A DNA stretch of 64,000 nucleotides. Origin: Marinomonas shanghaiensis (GTDB taxonomy: Bacteria > Pseudomonadota > Gammaproteobacteria > Pseudomonadales > Marinomonadaceae). Position numbers and translations under genes: made by a program. The stretch lies in contig NZ_QGOK01000006.1 of NCBI RefSeq assembly GCF_003259175.1, positions 169,320 to 233,319 on the forward strand, given 5' to 3'. Below, in pieces: positions 54,519 to 63,963 of this stretch. Within the stretch, counting starts at the first letter, position 1, and every line of letters begins with the position of its first letter. The notes beneath the pieces were generated by a model, which worked only from the letters and a program-made list of their open reading frames with translations, was not told the origin of the DNA and did no database searches.

Positions 54519-57137
54519 ATGAAGAGTTCTGAGTTACGCCAGTCATTTTTATCGTACTTTGAAAGTAAGCAGCATCAGGTTGTGGAATCCAGCTCATTGG
54601 TTCCTGGAAATGATCCTACCTTGCTATTTACCAACGCTGGCATGGTCCAGTTTAAAGATGTGTTTTTGGGCGAGGATATTCGCCCATACTCACGCGCAAC
54701 AACGTCTCAACGTTGTGTTCGAGCGGGTGGTAAACACAATGACTTAGAAAACGTCGGTTATACCGCACGTCACCATACTTTCTTTGAAATGTTGGGTAAC
54801 TTCAGCTTTGGCGATTATTTCAAAAAAGACGCGATTCATTACGCTTGGGAGTTTCTTACTGTTGTTTTAAAACTGCCAACAGAAAAACTGTTGGTAACGG
54901 TTTACGCTGAAGACGATGAAGCCTTCGATATCTGGAATAAAGATATTGGCTTGCCAGTTGAGAAAATCATTCGTATTGGTGACAACAAAGGTGGTCGTTA
55001 CCAGTCTGATAATTTCTGGGCGATGGGTGACACAGGTCCTTGTGGTCCTTGTTCTGAAGTTTTCTATGATCATGGCGAGCATATCTGGGGTGGCCCTCCA
55101 GGGTCTGCTGAAGAAGATGGCGACCGCTTCATTGAAATCTGGAACGTGGTTTTCATGCAGTTCAATCGTTCTGCCGATGGCCATATGGCGCCCCTGCCTA
55201 AACCTTCTGTAGATACGGGAATGGGTTTAGAGCGCATTGCCGCCATTTTGCAAGGTGTTCACAGTAACTACGAAATCGATTTGTTCCAAAATCTAATTAA
55301 AGCCGCAGCGCAAGTGGTGGGTACTGACGATCTGAGTGCTCAGTCTCTACGCGTCATTGCTGACCACATTCGTTCTTGTTCCTTCATGATTGTCGATGGT
55401 GTGATTCCATCTAATGAAGGTCGTGGTTATGTGTTGCGTCGTATTATTCGTCGCGCGATTCGTCACGGCAACAAGCTAGGACAAAAAGGCGTGTTCTTCC
55501 ATAAATTGGTTGAAGCGCTTGACATTGAAATGGGTGAAGCTTATCCAGAGCTCACTAAGTTGAAGGAGCGTGTGGCTTCTATTCTATTAAAAGAAGAAGA
55601 GCAGTTTGCGAAAACCCTTGATCAAGGAATGAAGATTCTTGAAGAAGTGATTTCTGAACTTGGTGATCAAAAAGTGATTCCGGGTGAGACGGTTTTCAAG
55701 CTTTTCGATACTTATGGTTTCCCTGCGGATTTAACCAATGACGTGGCTCGTGAAAATGATCTGGAGATAGACGAGGCTGGATTTGAAGTGGCGATGGACG
55801 CACAGCGTGCTCGTGCGCGTTCAGCCAGTAATTTCTCTATGGATATGTCGAGCGGCGTTAAGTTAGATTCTGTGACTGAGTTTACCGGATACGAGAATCT
55901 AAACGGCACGTGTGAAGTTGAGATGATCCTTGTGGATGGCGAGTCCGTTGACGCTATTGAAGCGGGTCAGACTGCTGCTGTCATTTTGAAGGCGACACCT
56001 TTTTATGCGGAATCGGGTGGTCAAGTTGGTGACCAAGGTTGGTTACGTGGTGCGGGCGCGTTCAAAGTATCTAACACGACGAAGCAAGCAAAAGCGCATT
56101 TGCACTATGGTGAGTTAAAAGAAGGTCGTCTGGCAGTAGGGGATCAAGTCACGGGTGAAGTAGATCGTACCTTACGTATGGCGACCACATTAAACCATTC
56201 TGCGACACATTTAATGCACGAAGCCTTACGTCGTGTATTAGGCGATCATGTTTCGCAAAAAGGCTCTTTGGTGAATTCTGAGCGTTTGCGCTTTGACTTT
56301 TCGCATTTTGAAGGGGTTAGTGCGACGGAAATTGAGCAAATAGAAGACATGGTCAACGAGCAAATTCGCTTAAACCGCCCTGTAGAAACTGACATTATGG
56401 ACGTTGAGTCAGCGAAAGCAAAAGGCGCCATGGCGTTGTTTGGCGAGAAATACGACAGCGAAGTGCGTGTATTGACGATGGGCGCAGATTACTCAATCGA
56501 GTTATGTGGCGGTACTCATGTTAGTCGTACGGGTGATATCGGTTTCTTTAAAATTATTGCTGAGAGCGGTATTGCTGCGGGCGTTCGTCGTATTGAAGCC
56601 GTGACAGGTAAAGTGGCAATTGATACAACGCGCCAGACTGAATCTGTGCTGGATGGCATTGCGAGTCTTGTTAAAGGCAATAAAGACAGTGTGTTAGACA
56701 AGGTGGTTGCCTTAAACGATCATGCGCGCAGCTTGCAAAAAGAGTTGGATGTATTGAAAGGCAAGATGGCCGCATTGGCGGGCGCCGATTTGGCTTCTCA
56801 AGCCGTGGACATCAACGGTGGTAAACTGTTGGTCGCTCAAGTTGAAGTGGAAGATCCTAAAGCGTTACGCGATTTGTTGGATGAATTGAAAAGCAAGCTT
56901 GAGTCCGCTGTCATTTTATTGGCTGCGGTGAACGATGGTAAAGTGAACTTGATTGCTGGTGTGACCAAAGAACTGACTAAAAATGTGAAGGCTGGTGATT
57001 TGATTAAGATGATTGCGCCTTATGTTGATGGTAAAGGTGGTGGTCGTCCTGATATGGCTCAAGCGGGTGGCAACAACCCAGATGGTTTGCTAGAGGCGCT
57101 TGCGTTGGTGCCTGATTGGGTTGCTGAAAGGGTATAA
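54519..57137 (+). CDS. alaS: Alanyl-tRNA synthetase AlaS
   Basis: An 872-residue class II synthetase (E. coli 876). The catalytic core includes [45 protein letters not shown] and [20 protein letters not shown]. The editing domain has [16 protein letters not shown] and [13 protein letters not shown] as zinc ligands. A C-terminal C-Ala domain ends [20 protein letters not shown] start at ATG 54519 ([10 protein letters not shown]); the 36 residues upstream in frame are not family-like and include the promoter region. It is followed by lysC after 60 bp, as in Pseudomonas. Confidence 0.97.
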   Translation: MKSSELRQSFLSYFESKQHQVVESSSLVPGNDPTLLFTNAGMVQFKDVFLGEDIRPYSRATTSQRCVRAGGKHNDLENVGYTARHHTFFEMLGNFSFGDYFKKDAIHYAWEFLTVVLKLPTEKLLVTVYAEDDEAFDIWNKDIGLPVEKIIRIGDNKGGRYQSDNFWAMGDTGPCGPCSEVFYDHGEHIWGGPPGSAEEDGDRFIEIWNVVFMQFNRSADGHMAPLPKPSVDTGMGLERIAAILQGVHSNYEIDLFQNLIKAAAQVVGTDDLSAQSLRVIADHIRSCSFMIVDGVIPSNEGRGYVLRRIIRRAIRHGNKLGQKGVFFHKLVEALDIEMGEAYPELTKLKERVASILLKEEEQFAKTLDQGMKILEEVISELGDQKVIPGETVFKLFDTYGFPADLTNDVARENDLEIDEAGFEVAMDAQRARARSASNFSMDMSSGVKLDSVTEFTGYENLNGTCEVEMILVDGESVDAIEAGQTAAVILKATPFYAESGGQVGDQGWLRGAGAFKVSNTTKQAKAHLHYGELKEGRLAVGDQVTGEVDRTLRMATTLNHSATHLMHEALRRVLGDHVSQKGSLVNSERLRFDFSHFEGVSATEIEQIEDMVNEQIRLNRPVETDIMDVESAKAKGAMALFGEKYDSEVRVLTMGADYSIELCGGTHVSRTGDIGFFKIIAESGIAAGVRRIEAVTGKVAIDTTRQTESVLDGIASLVKGNKDSVLDKVVALNDHARSLQKELDVLKGKMAALAGADLASQAVDINGGKLLVAQVEVEDPKALRDLLDELKSKLESAVILLAAVNDGKVNLIAGVTKELTKNVKAGDLIKMIAPYVDGKGGGRPDMAQAGGNNPDGLLEALALVPDWVAERV

Positions 57138-57197
57138 CTTGATTGGTTCTGTCTGAGCTTCGATTTGGGCTCTCTTGACTTAAATAATGGAAAAATT

Positions 57198-58439
57198 ATG
57201 GCGCTGTTAGTTCAAAAATACGGTGGCACTTCGGTTGGCACGATAGAGCGTATTGAAGCCGTTGCGGATCGAGTGTTGAAGCATAAGCAACAAGGTGACG
57301 ACATAGTTGTCGTCGTTTCTGCTATGAGTGGGGAAACCAATAGACTGATCGATCTTGCAAAGCGCATTGATGCGTCACCAAGCGCTCGAGAAATGGATGT
57401 GCTGTTATCAACAGGAGAGCAGGTTACAATTGCACTGTTGTCGATCGCACTGATGAAGCGTGGTCTAGATGCTCGCTCTTATACCGGTTCACAGATCCGC
57501 ATTACCACTGACAACGCTCATGGCAAGGCGCGTATTCAAAAAATTGATACTGAAGCGATGCGTGCGGATTTGGACGCTGGTCGAGTCATCGTTGCGGCCG
57601 GTTTTCAGGGCGCAGATGAGTTTGGCAATATCACGACATTAGGTCGCGGCGGATCTGATACGACAGGCGTTGCTCTAGCGGCGGCGTTAAAGGCAGATGA
57701 ATGTCAAATCTACACGGACGTAGACGGTGTTTATACTACCGATCCTCGTGTAGTAGATAGTGCACGACGTTTGGATAAAATTACCTTTGAGGAAATGCTG
57801 GAAATGGCCAGTTTAGGCTCTAAGGTATTGCAAATTCGTTCTGTGGAATTTGCGGGAAAATATCAAGTGCCACTTAGGGTGCTATCCAGTTTTGTTGAAG
57901 GTGAAGGTACATTGATTACTACTGAGGGGGTTAAGGGTATGGAACAGCCAGCGGTTTCTGGAATTGCGTTCAATAGAGACGAAGCGAAATTAACCCTGAA
58001 AAGGGTGCCTGACATCCCAGGTATTGCCTCGCGTATTCTTGGTCCTATCAGTGATGCCAATATTGAAGTGGATATGATAGTGCAAAACGTTTCAGTGGAT
58101 GGTACGACTGATTTTACCTTTACGGTGCATCGCAACGAATACGATAAAGCGTTGTCAACGCTGAATTTGATTGCTGAAGAGCTGGGGGCAAGTGCGGTCT
58201 TGTCTGATGCAAAAATTGCTAAGGTATCTATTGTTGGCGTGGGCATGCGTTCTCATGCTGGTGTTGCCAGTACCATGTTCAAAGCACTAGCGGCTGAGTC
58301 GATCAATATTCAGTTGATATCCACTTCTGAAATCAAAGTGTCTGTCATTATTGATGAAAAATACATGGAATTAGCCGTTCGTGCCTTGCATTCTGCGTTC
58401 AAATTAAGTGATGCAACACCGGAAGTGAGAGAAGCGTAA
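57198..58439 (+). CDS. lysC: Aspartate kinase LysC
   Basis: A 413-residue aspartokinase making aspartyl phosphate, the entry to lysine, threonine and methionine synthesis. The N-terminal ALLVQKYGGTSVG is the kinase motif, with GRGGSDTTGVALAAAL and the TDVDGVYTTDPR block. Two ACT domains (about 270-410) bind lysine and/or threonine; this form is the Pseudomonas/Bacillus type, not fused to homoserine dehydrogenase. ATG 57198 is used; a TTG 11 codons upstream is less likely. It pairs functionally with hom-thrC elsewhere in the window. Confidence 0.96.
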   Translation: MALLVQKYGGTSVGTIERIEAVADRVLKHKQQGDDIVVVVSAMSGETNRLIDLAKRIDASPSAREMDVLLSTGEQVTIALLSIALMKRGLDARSYTGSQIRITTDNAHGKARIQKIDTEAMRADLDAGRVIVAAGFQGADEFGNITTLGRGGSDTTGVALAAALKADECQIYTDVDGVYTTDPRVVDSARRLDKITFEEMLEMASLGSKVLQIRSVEFAGKYQVPLRVLSSFVEGEGTLITTEGVKGMEQPAVSGIAFNRDEAKLTLKRVPDIPGIASRILGPISDANIEVDMIVQNVSVDGTTDFTFTVHRNEYDKALSTLNLIAEELGASAVLSDAKIAKVSIVGVGMRSHAGVASTMFKALAAESINIQLISTSEIKVSVIIDEKYMELAVRALHSAFKLSDATPEVREA

Positions 58440-58506
58440 CATTTGGATACATAAAAGCCTTAATTAATGGATAGTTTAATTTTTATTGAGAGGCTACAAT
58501 TACTTT

Positions 58507-58524
58507 TGTAGGAATTGCCTTACA
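58507..58524 (+). promoter_or_regulatory. GacA-box-like palindrome upstream of csrA
   Basis: TGTAGG-N6-CTTACA differs from the GacA/UvrY consensus TGTAAG-N6-CTTACA at one base and has exact spacing. It resembles the site upstream of the candidate RsmZ RNA (TGTAGT-N6-CTTACA). It ends 59 bp before the csrA start codon. Direct GacA control of csrA is not a known general feature, so this needs testing. Confidence 0.45.
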
Positions 58525-58583
58525 AGACTTGTCGGGTAATTCTTCTTAATAAATGTTGAAAGCTATTACAGGGAGATATTCTT

Positions 58584-58772
58584 ATGCTTATTCTAACTCG
58601 TCGTGTCGGTGAAACTTTAATGGTTGGTGATGAAGTTTCTGTCACTGTATTAGGTGTAAAAGGGAATCAAGTGCGTATTGGTATTAATGCGCCGAAAGAT
58701 GTGTCTGTTCACCGTGAAGAAATCTATCTTCGCATTCAAAAAGAACAAGACGATCAAATTTCTGAAGATTAA
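58584..58772 (+). CDS. csrA: Carbon storage regulator CsrA (RsmA)
   Basis: A 62-residue homodimeric RNA-binding protein that binds GGA motifs in mRNA leaders and blocks or alters translation. The sequence [52 protein letters not shown] is nearly invariant, with Leu4, Arg6 and Arg44 of the RNA-binding surface present. The ribosome-binding site CAGGGAG itself contains a GGA, so self-repression is plausible. Order alaS-lysC-csrA-tRNA-Ser is that of Pseudomonas. The presumed antagonist RNA is at 44196-44449. Confidence 0.98.
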   Translation: MLILTRRVGETLMVGDEVSVTVLGVKGNQVRIGINAPKDVSVHREEIYLRIQKEQDDQISED

Positions 58773-58786
58773 TTTTTAAAAAAACC

Positions 58787-58814
58787 TTTACAAGACAAAT
58801 GTGTCGTATATAAT
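58787..58814 (+). promoter_or_regulatory. Promoter of the tRNA cluster
   Basis: TTTACA (58787-58792), a 16-bp spacer and consensus TATAAT (58809-58814) are followed by a GC-rich discriminator (GCGCCCC), typical of stringently controlled stable-RNA promoters. The first tRNA begins 17 bp after the -10. Confidence 0.75.
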
Positions 58815-58830
58815 GCGCCCCACTTGTTAC

Positions 58831-58920
58831 GGAGAGTTGGCCGAGTGGCCGAAGGCGCTCCCCTGCTAAGGGAGTATGGGGTGAAACTCATCGAGGGTTC
58901 GAATCCCTCACTCTCCGCCA
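58831..58920 (+). tRNA. tRNA-Ser (anticodon GCU)
   Basis: A 90-nt gene with a long variable arm typical of serine tRNA. The acceptor stem is GGAGAGT/ACTCTCC, the anticodon loop is CTGCTAA with anticodon GCT, the T-loop is GGTTCGAATC, and CCA is encoded. Confidence 0.96.
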
Positions 58921-58978
58921 TTTCAAGTTTGTCTTTTTAGAGACTATCCTCTCTAAGTTAAAAGATAAAAATTGTGAT

Positions 58979-59055
58979 GCACCCGTAGCTCAGCTGGATA
59001 GAGTACTCGGCTACGAACCGAGCGGTCAGAGGTTCGAATCCTCTCGGGTGCACCA
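58979..59055 (+). tRNA. tRNA-Arg (anticodon ACG), copy 1
   Basis: A 77-nt gene with acceptor stem GCACCCG/CGGGTGC, anticodon stem CTCGG/CCGAG with loop CTACGAA, and encoded CCA. A34 is expected to be edited to inosine by TadA to read CGU, CGC and CGA. Confidence 0.97.
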
Positions 59056-59112
59056 TTTTAAAACAATTCAAAGCTATCCACTTTGATTTGTTAGTCGTGA
59101 AAATATTGCTAT

Positions 59113-59189
59113 GCACCCGTAGCTCAGCTGGATAGAGTACTCGGCTACGAACCGAGCGGTCAGAGGTTCGAATCCTCTCGGGTGCACCA
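59113..59189 (+). tRNA. tRNA-Arg (anticodon ACG), copy 2
   Basis: Identical to copy 1 over all 77 nt, with a different 57-bp spacer before it. Encoded CCA is present. Confidence 0.97.
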
Positions 59190-59251
59190 ATATCAAATAA
59201 TGATTTTGAGCAGTCCTCTTTAAATCATAGATCAAAAGCAATCATTGCTAC

Positions 59252-59328
59252 GCACCCGTAGCTCAGCTGGATAGAGTACTCGGCTACGAACCGAGCGGTC
59301 AGAGGTTCGAATCCTCTCGGGTGCACCA
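59252..59328 (+). tRNA. tRNA-Arg (anticodon ACG), copy 3
   Basis: A third identical 77-nt copy with encoded CCA, after a 62-bp unrelated spacer. I see no good terminator between it and the convergent dusC gene. Confidence 0.97.
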
Positions 59329-59401
59329 TTATTCTACTTCCCAAATCTACGCACTTTCGAAAACCTATTTTTTTATTAAACTCACCTATCTTGTTTCGTT
59401 T

Positions 59402-60424
59402 TCAGATCTCTATGTATGTTCTTGCTATGATGTCTTCGAATGTCTTTATGATTTCGTATGTGCTTTTACAGCGTCGTAGAGTGTGAAGATTCTCTTGAAC
59501 TTCTTCAAAGCCAAATCTCAAATGCCCGCACCATTGTTTTAGTCTGCCTAGCGTGTCCGTATCGTTGCAATATTTTTGTAGCTCTGTGCTATAGCTGGCA
59601 AAAAGTGTTTTAAGGAGTGCTTTATCTATCGTGTTCACATGTCCGTTTAGTTGCTCTCTTATTTGTTGGAAGACAAATGGGTTGTTGAGTGAGCCTCGGC
59701 CGATCATAAAGTGCTGGCAGCCTGTGATTGATTGGCAGCGTAAGAGTGATTCGATGTCTACTATGTCGCCATTCGCAACCACTGTCATGCTTGTTTTATC
59801 TTGAATTTCACCTATTTTTTCCCATCTTGCTGGTGGTTTGTAGCCATCTTTCTTAGTACGTCCATGGATTGTTAAAGTGCTAACCCCTGCGGCTTCAATA
59901 GCGGCCACATTATCAAACAATAATGCTTCATCTTCGAAGCCTAAGCGGATTTTTGCCGATACCGGTATTTCGTTAGGAAGCGTTATCCGAATGGCATTCA
60001 TGATGCTGTAAAGAGCATCTGGTGTTTGCAGTAGTACTGACCCACCGCCATGTCCGTTAACACGTTTGGCTGGACATCCGAAATTGACGTCAATATGAGT
60101 GGCTCCAGCCTGTATAGCATTCAATGCACTTTCTGCCATAAGCTCTGCATTGCTGCCCAGTAGTTGAGTGTGAACAGGGTGGTTGTGAGTGGTTCTTGCT
60201 TGGGTTGTATTTTCAGGGACGAGGCGCTTGAACGCTGTGATAGGTATTGGGTGTTGAGTGACTCTAATAAACTCGGAGACGAGATAGTCCATGCCGCCAA
60301 TTTTTGATAGGAGATTTCTCATTGTATGATCCATGACGCCTTCCATGGGGGCTACTGCCAGTACAATGTGTTCGTTATTTGTTGTTTTTTTCAAGGTGTG
60401 TGATGTTTTTGGGGAAATGTTCAC
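59402..60424 (-). CDS. dusC: tRNA-dihydrouridine synthase, DusC-like
   Basis: A 340-residue FMN enzyme reducing uridine to dihydrouridine in tRNA D-loops. The TIM barrel starts VLAVAPMEGVMDHTMRNLL. The catalytic cysteine is in DVNFGCPAKRVNGHGGGSVLL, and the phosphate-binding end is ANGDIVDIESLL and MIGRGSLNNPF. The VNGHGGG form and EFIRV segment are closest to DusC (U16) rather than DusA or DusB. The first 20 residues are not conserved, so the start may be later. It converges on the tRNA cluster, but that proximity need not be functional. Confidence 0.88.
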   Translation of the reverse strand: MNISPKTSHTLKKTTNNEHIVLAVAPMEGVMDHTMRNLLSKIGGMDYLVSEFIRVTQHPIPITAFKRLVPENTTQARTTHNHPVHTQLLGSNAELMAESALNAIQAGATHIDVNFGCPAKRVNGHGGGSVLLQTPDALYSIMNAIRITLPNEIPVSAKIRLGFEDEALLFDNVAAIEAAGVSTLTIHGRTKKDGYKPPARWEKIGEIQDKTSMTVVANGDIVDIESLLRCQSITGCQHFMIGRGSLNNPFVFQQIREQLNGHVNTIDKALLKTLFASYSTELQKYCNDTDTLGRLKQWCGHLRFGFEEVQENLHTLRRCKSTYEIIKTFEDIIARTYIEI

Positions 60425-60571
60425 GAAATAAGTCTAACTGTTATGCAAAAAAAATATGAAACTGTTCTGGTTTGTGGTAAAAATTAACCATCAAAGTAAA
60501 CAATGCTATTGGTTGTGCATCTGATCACATTAGATGAGTACAAACAAGGCGATAACAAAGGTGTCGATGTT

Positions 60572-60823
60572 ATGGGTGGGTTGCTAGAAGATGGTTTTGG
60601 CTTGATGGTGCTAGGAATGGGGTTTGTTTTTCTGTTTTTAGTGATTTTGATTTATGCCACAAGTTATATGTCTCGTTTACTCAATCATTTCTTTCCTGAG
60701 TTGCCCCCCGTCTCAGCACCGAGTGCAACGCCTAAACCTAGTGACAAATCGGTTGTTGATGCCAAATTGGCAGCGGTTATTACGGCAGCAGTGCATCAGC
60801 ATAGAAACAATCAAAAACATTAA
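60572..60823 (+). CDS. oadG: Oxaloacetate decarboxylase gamma subunit OadG
   Basis: An 83-residue membrane subunit that holds the Na+-pumping decarboxylase together. One N-terminal membrane helix (about 10-33, MVLGMGFVFLFLVILIYATSYMS) is followed by a Pro-rich linker and a helical tail with a C-terminal His-rich end that may bind zinc. I chose ATG 60572, with AAGG upstream; the frame is open 23 codons further. It heads the oadGAB operon, 40 bp before oadA. Confidence 0.85.
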   Translation: MGGLLEDGFGLMVLGMGFVFLFLVILIYATSYMSRLLNHFFPELPPVSAPSATPKPSDKSVVDAKLAAVITAAVHQHRNNQKH

Positions 60824-60863
60824 CTTTTCATTCTAACTTTCTTGATCTATTTGAGGCTGAAAT

Positions 60864-62660
60864 ATGACAACAACTAAGCAACCTCTAGGCATTACTGATG
60901 TCGTTCTGCGTGATGCTCATCAATCTTTATTTGCAACGCGTATGCGTATTGACGATATGCTTCCCATTGCTGAAAAACTGGATCAAGTTGGTTTCTGGTC
61001 GCTTGAATCGTGGGGCGGGGCAACATTTGATGCCTGTATTCGTTTTATCGGAGAGGATCCTTGGGAACGTATCCGAGAGCTGAAAAAAGCGATGCCTAAC
61101 ACACCTCAGCAAATGCTATTGCGTGGTCAGAATCTTCTTGGCTATCGTCATTATGCGGATGATGTGGTGAATAAGTTTGTTGAGCGTGCGGCGTTTAATG
61201 GTGTGGATGTGTTTCGAATTTTTGATGCGATGAATGATCCGCGTAATTTAGAAACAGCGATTAAAGCAGTTAAGCAGCAAGGTAAGCATGCCCAAGGGAC
61301 AATCTCCTATACAAAGAGTCGTGTTCATACCACTCAAAATTGGGTGGATTATGCCAAAAGACTTGAGGATATGGGGGCGGATTCCATCGCGATCAAAGAC
61401 ATGTCTGGCATTTTGACGCCATACGATGCCTTTGAGTTGGTGGGCTTGTTAAAAGCTCAAACTCAGCTGGAGGTGCAATTGCATGCCCATGCTACCTCTG
61501 GTTTGTCTGATATGACGATATTGAAGGCCGTTGAGGCGGGCGTGGATCGAGTTGATACTGCTATTTCTTCAATGTCTATGACTTACGGTCATAGTGCGAC
61601 AGAATCGGTTGTGGCAGCCTTACAAGGTACAGACAGAGATACTGGCTTAGATTTAGAGTTATTAGAAGAAATTGCAGCTTATTTCCGAGAGGTGAGAAAA
61701 AAATATGCGAAGTTTGAAGGCTCTCTTCGTGGTACAGATTCTCGTATATTAATCGCTCAAGTACCTGGCGGCATGTTGACTAACATGGAAAGTCAGCTTA
61801 GAGAGCAAGGGGCGGCGGATAAATTTGATGACGTATTGAAGGAGATTCCTAAGGTACGCGAAGACTTGGGTTTAATACCACTGGTTACACCCACTTCTCA
61901 AATCGTCGGTACTCAGGCTGTTTTAAATGTCTTGACTGGTGAACGCTATAAATCTATTTCAAAAGAAACCGCTGGTATTTTAAAAGGCGAGTATGGCGCG
62001 GCTCCTGCAGAGTTTAATAAAGAGTTGCAAGCGCGTGTGTTAGATGGAGCAGAGGCGATTACTTGTCGGCCAGCGGATTTGCTGTCACCTGAGATGGATA
62101 AATTAACAGAAGAGCTGCTTGCTCTTTCAAAAGAAAAAAACATCCCACTGTCTGATGATCGGATAGACGATGTCTTAACCTATGCTTTGTTTCCTCAGAT
62201 AGGGCTTAAGTTTCTGCAAAATCGTGGTGACGCAAGTGCTTTTGAGCCAGCCCCTACTCTAAATGATGTGGAGGATAGTAAGCCCGCGCCAACGGTTTCG
62301 TCTGCTGAAGCAAGTGTTTATACCGTGTCTGTTGCGGGGCAAAGTTTTGTCGTGCAGGTATCGGAGGGAGGAGATGTCAGCCATATTCAGCCTGTTACTA
62401 ATACTCAAAGTGCGTCAGCACAGACATCTTCGTCACCTGCATCCTCAGCTGGAGAGAAGCTACCTTCGCCATTAGCGGGGAATATTTTTAAGATTCTGGT
62501 TTCTCCTGGTCAGCAGGTTAATGAGGGTGACACCGTGATGATATTGGAGGCAATGAAAATGGAGACAGAAATTTCTGCGCCAAAATCCGGTGTTATTGGT
62601 TCCATTGATGTCAAAGAAGGTGACTCCGTGAAAGTCGGTCAGTCACTTCTTACTTTGTAG
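60864..62660 (+). CDS. oadA: Oxaloacetate decarboxylase alpha subunit OadA
   Basis: A 598-residue biotin-dependent carboxyltransferase. The N-terminal HMGL-like barrel contains [18 protein letters not shown], the metal ligands in the DAHQS and LHAHATSG segments, and [20 protein letters not shown] helical domain follows. A Ser/Ala/Pro-rich linker (about 480-525) leads to the biotinyl domain ending [18 protein letters not shown], with the biotin lysine in MKM. It moves CO2 from oxaloacetate to biotin for release by OadB. Confidence 0.97.
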   Translation: MTTTKQPLGITDVVLRDAHQSLFATRMRIDDMLPIAEKLDQVGFWSLESWGGATFDACIRFIGEDPWERIRELKKAMPNTPQQMLLRGQNLLGYRHYADDVVNKFVERAAFNGVDVFRIFDAMNDPRNLETAIKAVKQQGKHAQGTISYTKSRVHTTQNWVDYAKRLEDMGADSIAIKDMSGILTPYDAFELVGLLKAQTQLEVQLHAHATSGLSDMTILKAVEAGVDRVDTAISSMSMTYGHSATESVVAALQGTDRDTGLDLELLEEIAAYFREVRKKYAKFEGSLRGTDSRILIAQVPGGMLTNMESQLREQGAADKFDDVLKEIPKVREDLGLIPLVTPTSQIVGTQAVLNVLTGERYKSISKETAGILKGEYGAAPAEFNKELQARVLDGAEAITCRPADLLSPEMDKLTEELLALSKEKNIPLSDDRIDDVLTYALFPQIGLKFLQNRGDASAFEPAPTLNDVEDSKPAPTVSSAEASVYTVSVAGQSFVVQVSEGGDVSHIQPVTNTQSASAQTSSSPASSAGEKLPSPLAGNIFKILVSPGQQVNEGDTVMILEAMKMETEISAPKSGVIGSIDVKEGDSVKVGQSLLTL

Positions 62661-62678
62661 GAAAGGAATGAATTGAAC

Positions 62679-63851
62679 ATGGAACATAAATTATTAAATC
62701 TTTACCATGATACTGGGATCTATCAGCTTGAGCTTGGTCAGTTGCTGATGATCTGTGTCGGCCTGCTGTTAGTGTACTTAGCGATTAAAAAAGGCTTTGA
62801 GCCGCTTTTACTTCTGCCTATTGGTATTGGTGCCGTTTTGGTTAATATTCCTGGTGCAGGGTTTATGGCTGCGCCTGTTTATGATGCGACAGGCCATATG
62901 GTTTCTCCGGGTGGGCTTCAATACTATATTTATCATGGCGGTATAGAGACGGGCTTGTTCCCGCTGATAATTTTTATGGGGGTTGGCGCGATGACGGACT
63001 TCGGTCCTATGCTTGCTAACCCCAAAACGCTACTTCTTGGGGCCGCTGCGCAGTTTGGTATTTTTGCGACCGTCATTGGGGCAGTGCTGCTTGGGGCGTT
63101 TGGTATAATGGATTTTACATTAGCTGACGCTGCTGCTATTGGTATCATAGGTGGTGCAGATGGCCCGACCGCTATATTTGTGGCGAGCCGATTAGCACCT
63201 GACTTATTGGGGGCGATTGCTGTGGCAGCCTATTCCTACATGGCATTAGTGCCGCTTATTCAGCCACCTATCATGCGAGCGTTAACGACGAAAGAAGAGC
63301 GTTCTATTAAAATGGAGCAGCTCAGACCCGTAACCAAGAAAGAGAAAATTGTTTTTCCTATCGTGGTGACTATTCTAGTAGCAATGTTCTTACCTTCTGC
63401 GGCGCCCTTACTTGGTATGTTTTGCTTTGGTAACTTGATGCGTGAATGTGGTGTGGTGGATCGATTAAGTGATACGGCGCAAAATGCACTGATCAACATT
63501 GTGACGATTTTCCTAGGTTTGGGTGTGGGATCTAAATTGAGCTCCGAAGCTTTTTTGAATCTAGAGACTTTGGGGATTTTGAGTCTGGGGCTAATTGCTT
63601 TTTCTATCGGGACAGCATCAGGTGTATTGATGGCGAAGCTGATGAATCGATTCTCCAAAGAGGCTATTAACCCTTTAATTGGGGCGGCTGGTGTATCGGC
63701 TGTGCCAATGGCGGCACGAGTTGCCAACAAAATAGGCTTAGAAGCAAACAAGCAAAACTTCTTGTTGATGCATGCCATGGGGCCAAATGTTGCTGGTGTT
63801 ATCGGTTCGGCGGTTGCTGCAGGGGTCATGCTGAGTTATGTTGGTGGTTAG
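62679..63851 (+). CDS. oadB: Oxaloacetate decarboxylase beta subunit OadB (Na+ pump)
   Basis: A 390-residue membrane subunit that couples carboxybiotin decarboxylation to Na+ export. About nine to eleven membrane helices are visible. The signature [45 protein letters not shown] contains the Asp thought to bind Na+. Other blocks are [25 protein letters not shown] and [19 protein letters not shown]. The start could be ATG 62679 or TTG 62673; the AAGGA site is better spaced for the TTG. A strong terminator follows. Confidence 0.95.
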   Translation: MEHKLLNLYHDTGIYQLELGQLLMICVGLLLVYLAIKKGFEPLLLLPIGIGAVLVNIPGAGFMAAPVYDATGHMVSPGGLQYYIYHGGIETGLFPLIIFMGVGAMTDFGPMLANPKTLLLGAAAQFGIFATVIGAVLLGAFGIMDFTLADAAAIGIIGGADGPTAIFVASRLAPDLLGAIAVAAYSYMALVPLIQPPIMRALTTKEERSIKMEQLRPVTKKEKIVFPIVVTILVAMFLPSAAPLLGMFCFGNLMRECGVVDRLSDTAQNALINIVTIFLGLGVGSKLSSEAFLNLETLGILSLGLIAFSIGTASGVLMAKLMNRFSKEAINPLIGAAGVSAVPMAARVANKIGLEANKQNFLLMHAMGPNVAGVIGSAVAAGVMLSYVGG

Positions 63852-63870
63852 TGATCAATAAAGACCCTTT

Positions 63871-63896
63871 AAAAAGACGCCTCGGCGTCTTTTTTA
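63871..63896 (+). terminator. Intrinsic terminator of oadGAB
   Basis: The 10-bp stem AAAAAGACGC (63871-63880) pairs with GCGTCTTTTT (63885-63894) around a CTCG tetraloop. Confidence 0.92.
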
Positions 63897-63935
63897 TTAT
63901 TTCGTTATTTAATTATAAAAAAATTAATAAAGTGC

Positions 63936-63963
63936 TTGCGCTAAAACTTCTAGGCTGTATTAT
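63936..63963 (+). promoter_or_regulatory. Strong stable-RNA-type promoter at the window edge
   Basis: TTGCGC (63936-63941), a 16-bp spacer and TATTAT (63958-63963) are followed by a GC-rich discriminator (ACGCCTCC). A very AT-rich stretch at 63901-63930 could act as an UP element. This design suits a tRNA or rRNA operon beginning just past the end of the window. Confidence 0.55.

Noticed and set aside
58979..59328. Three direct repeats with spacers, resembling a CRISPR array
   Set aside because: The repeats are 77-bp tRNA-Arg genes; spacer lengths and repeat structure do not fit CRISPR and no cas gene is present.
63260..63829. A 189-codon minus-strand frame inside oadB
   Set aside because: It mirrors the oadB membrane helices and has no independent support.
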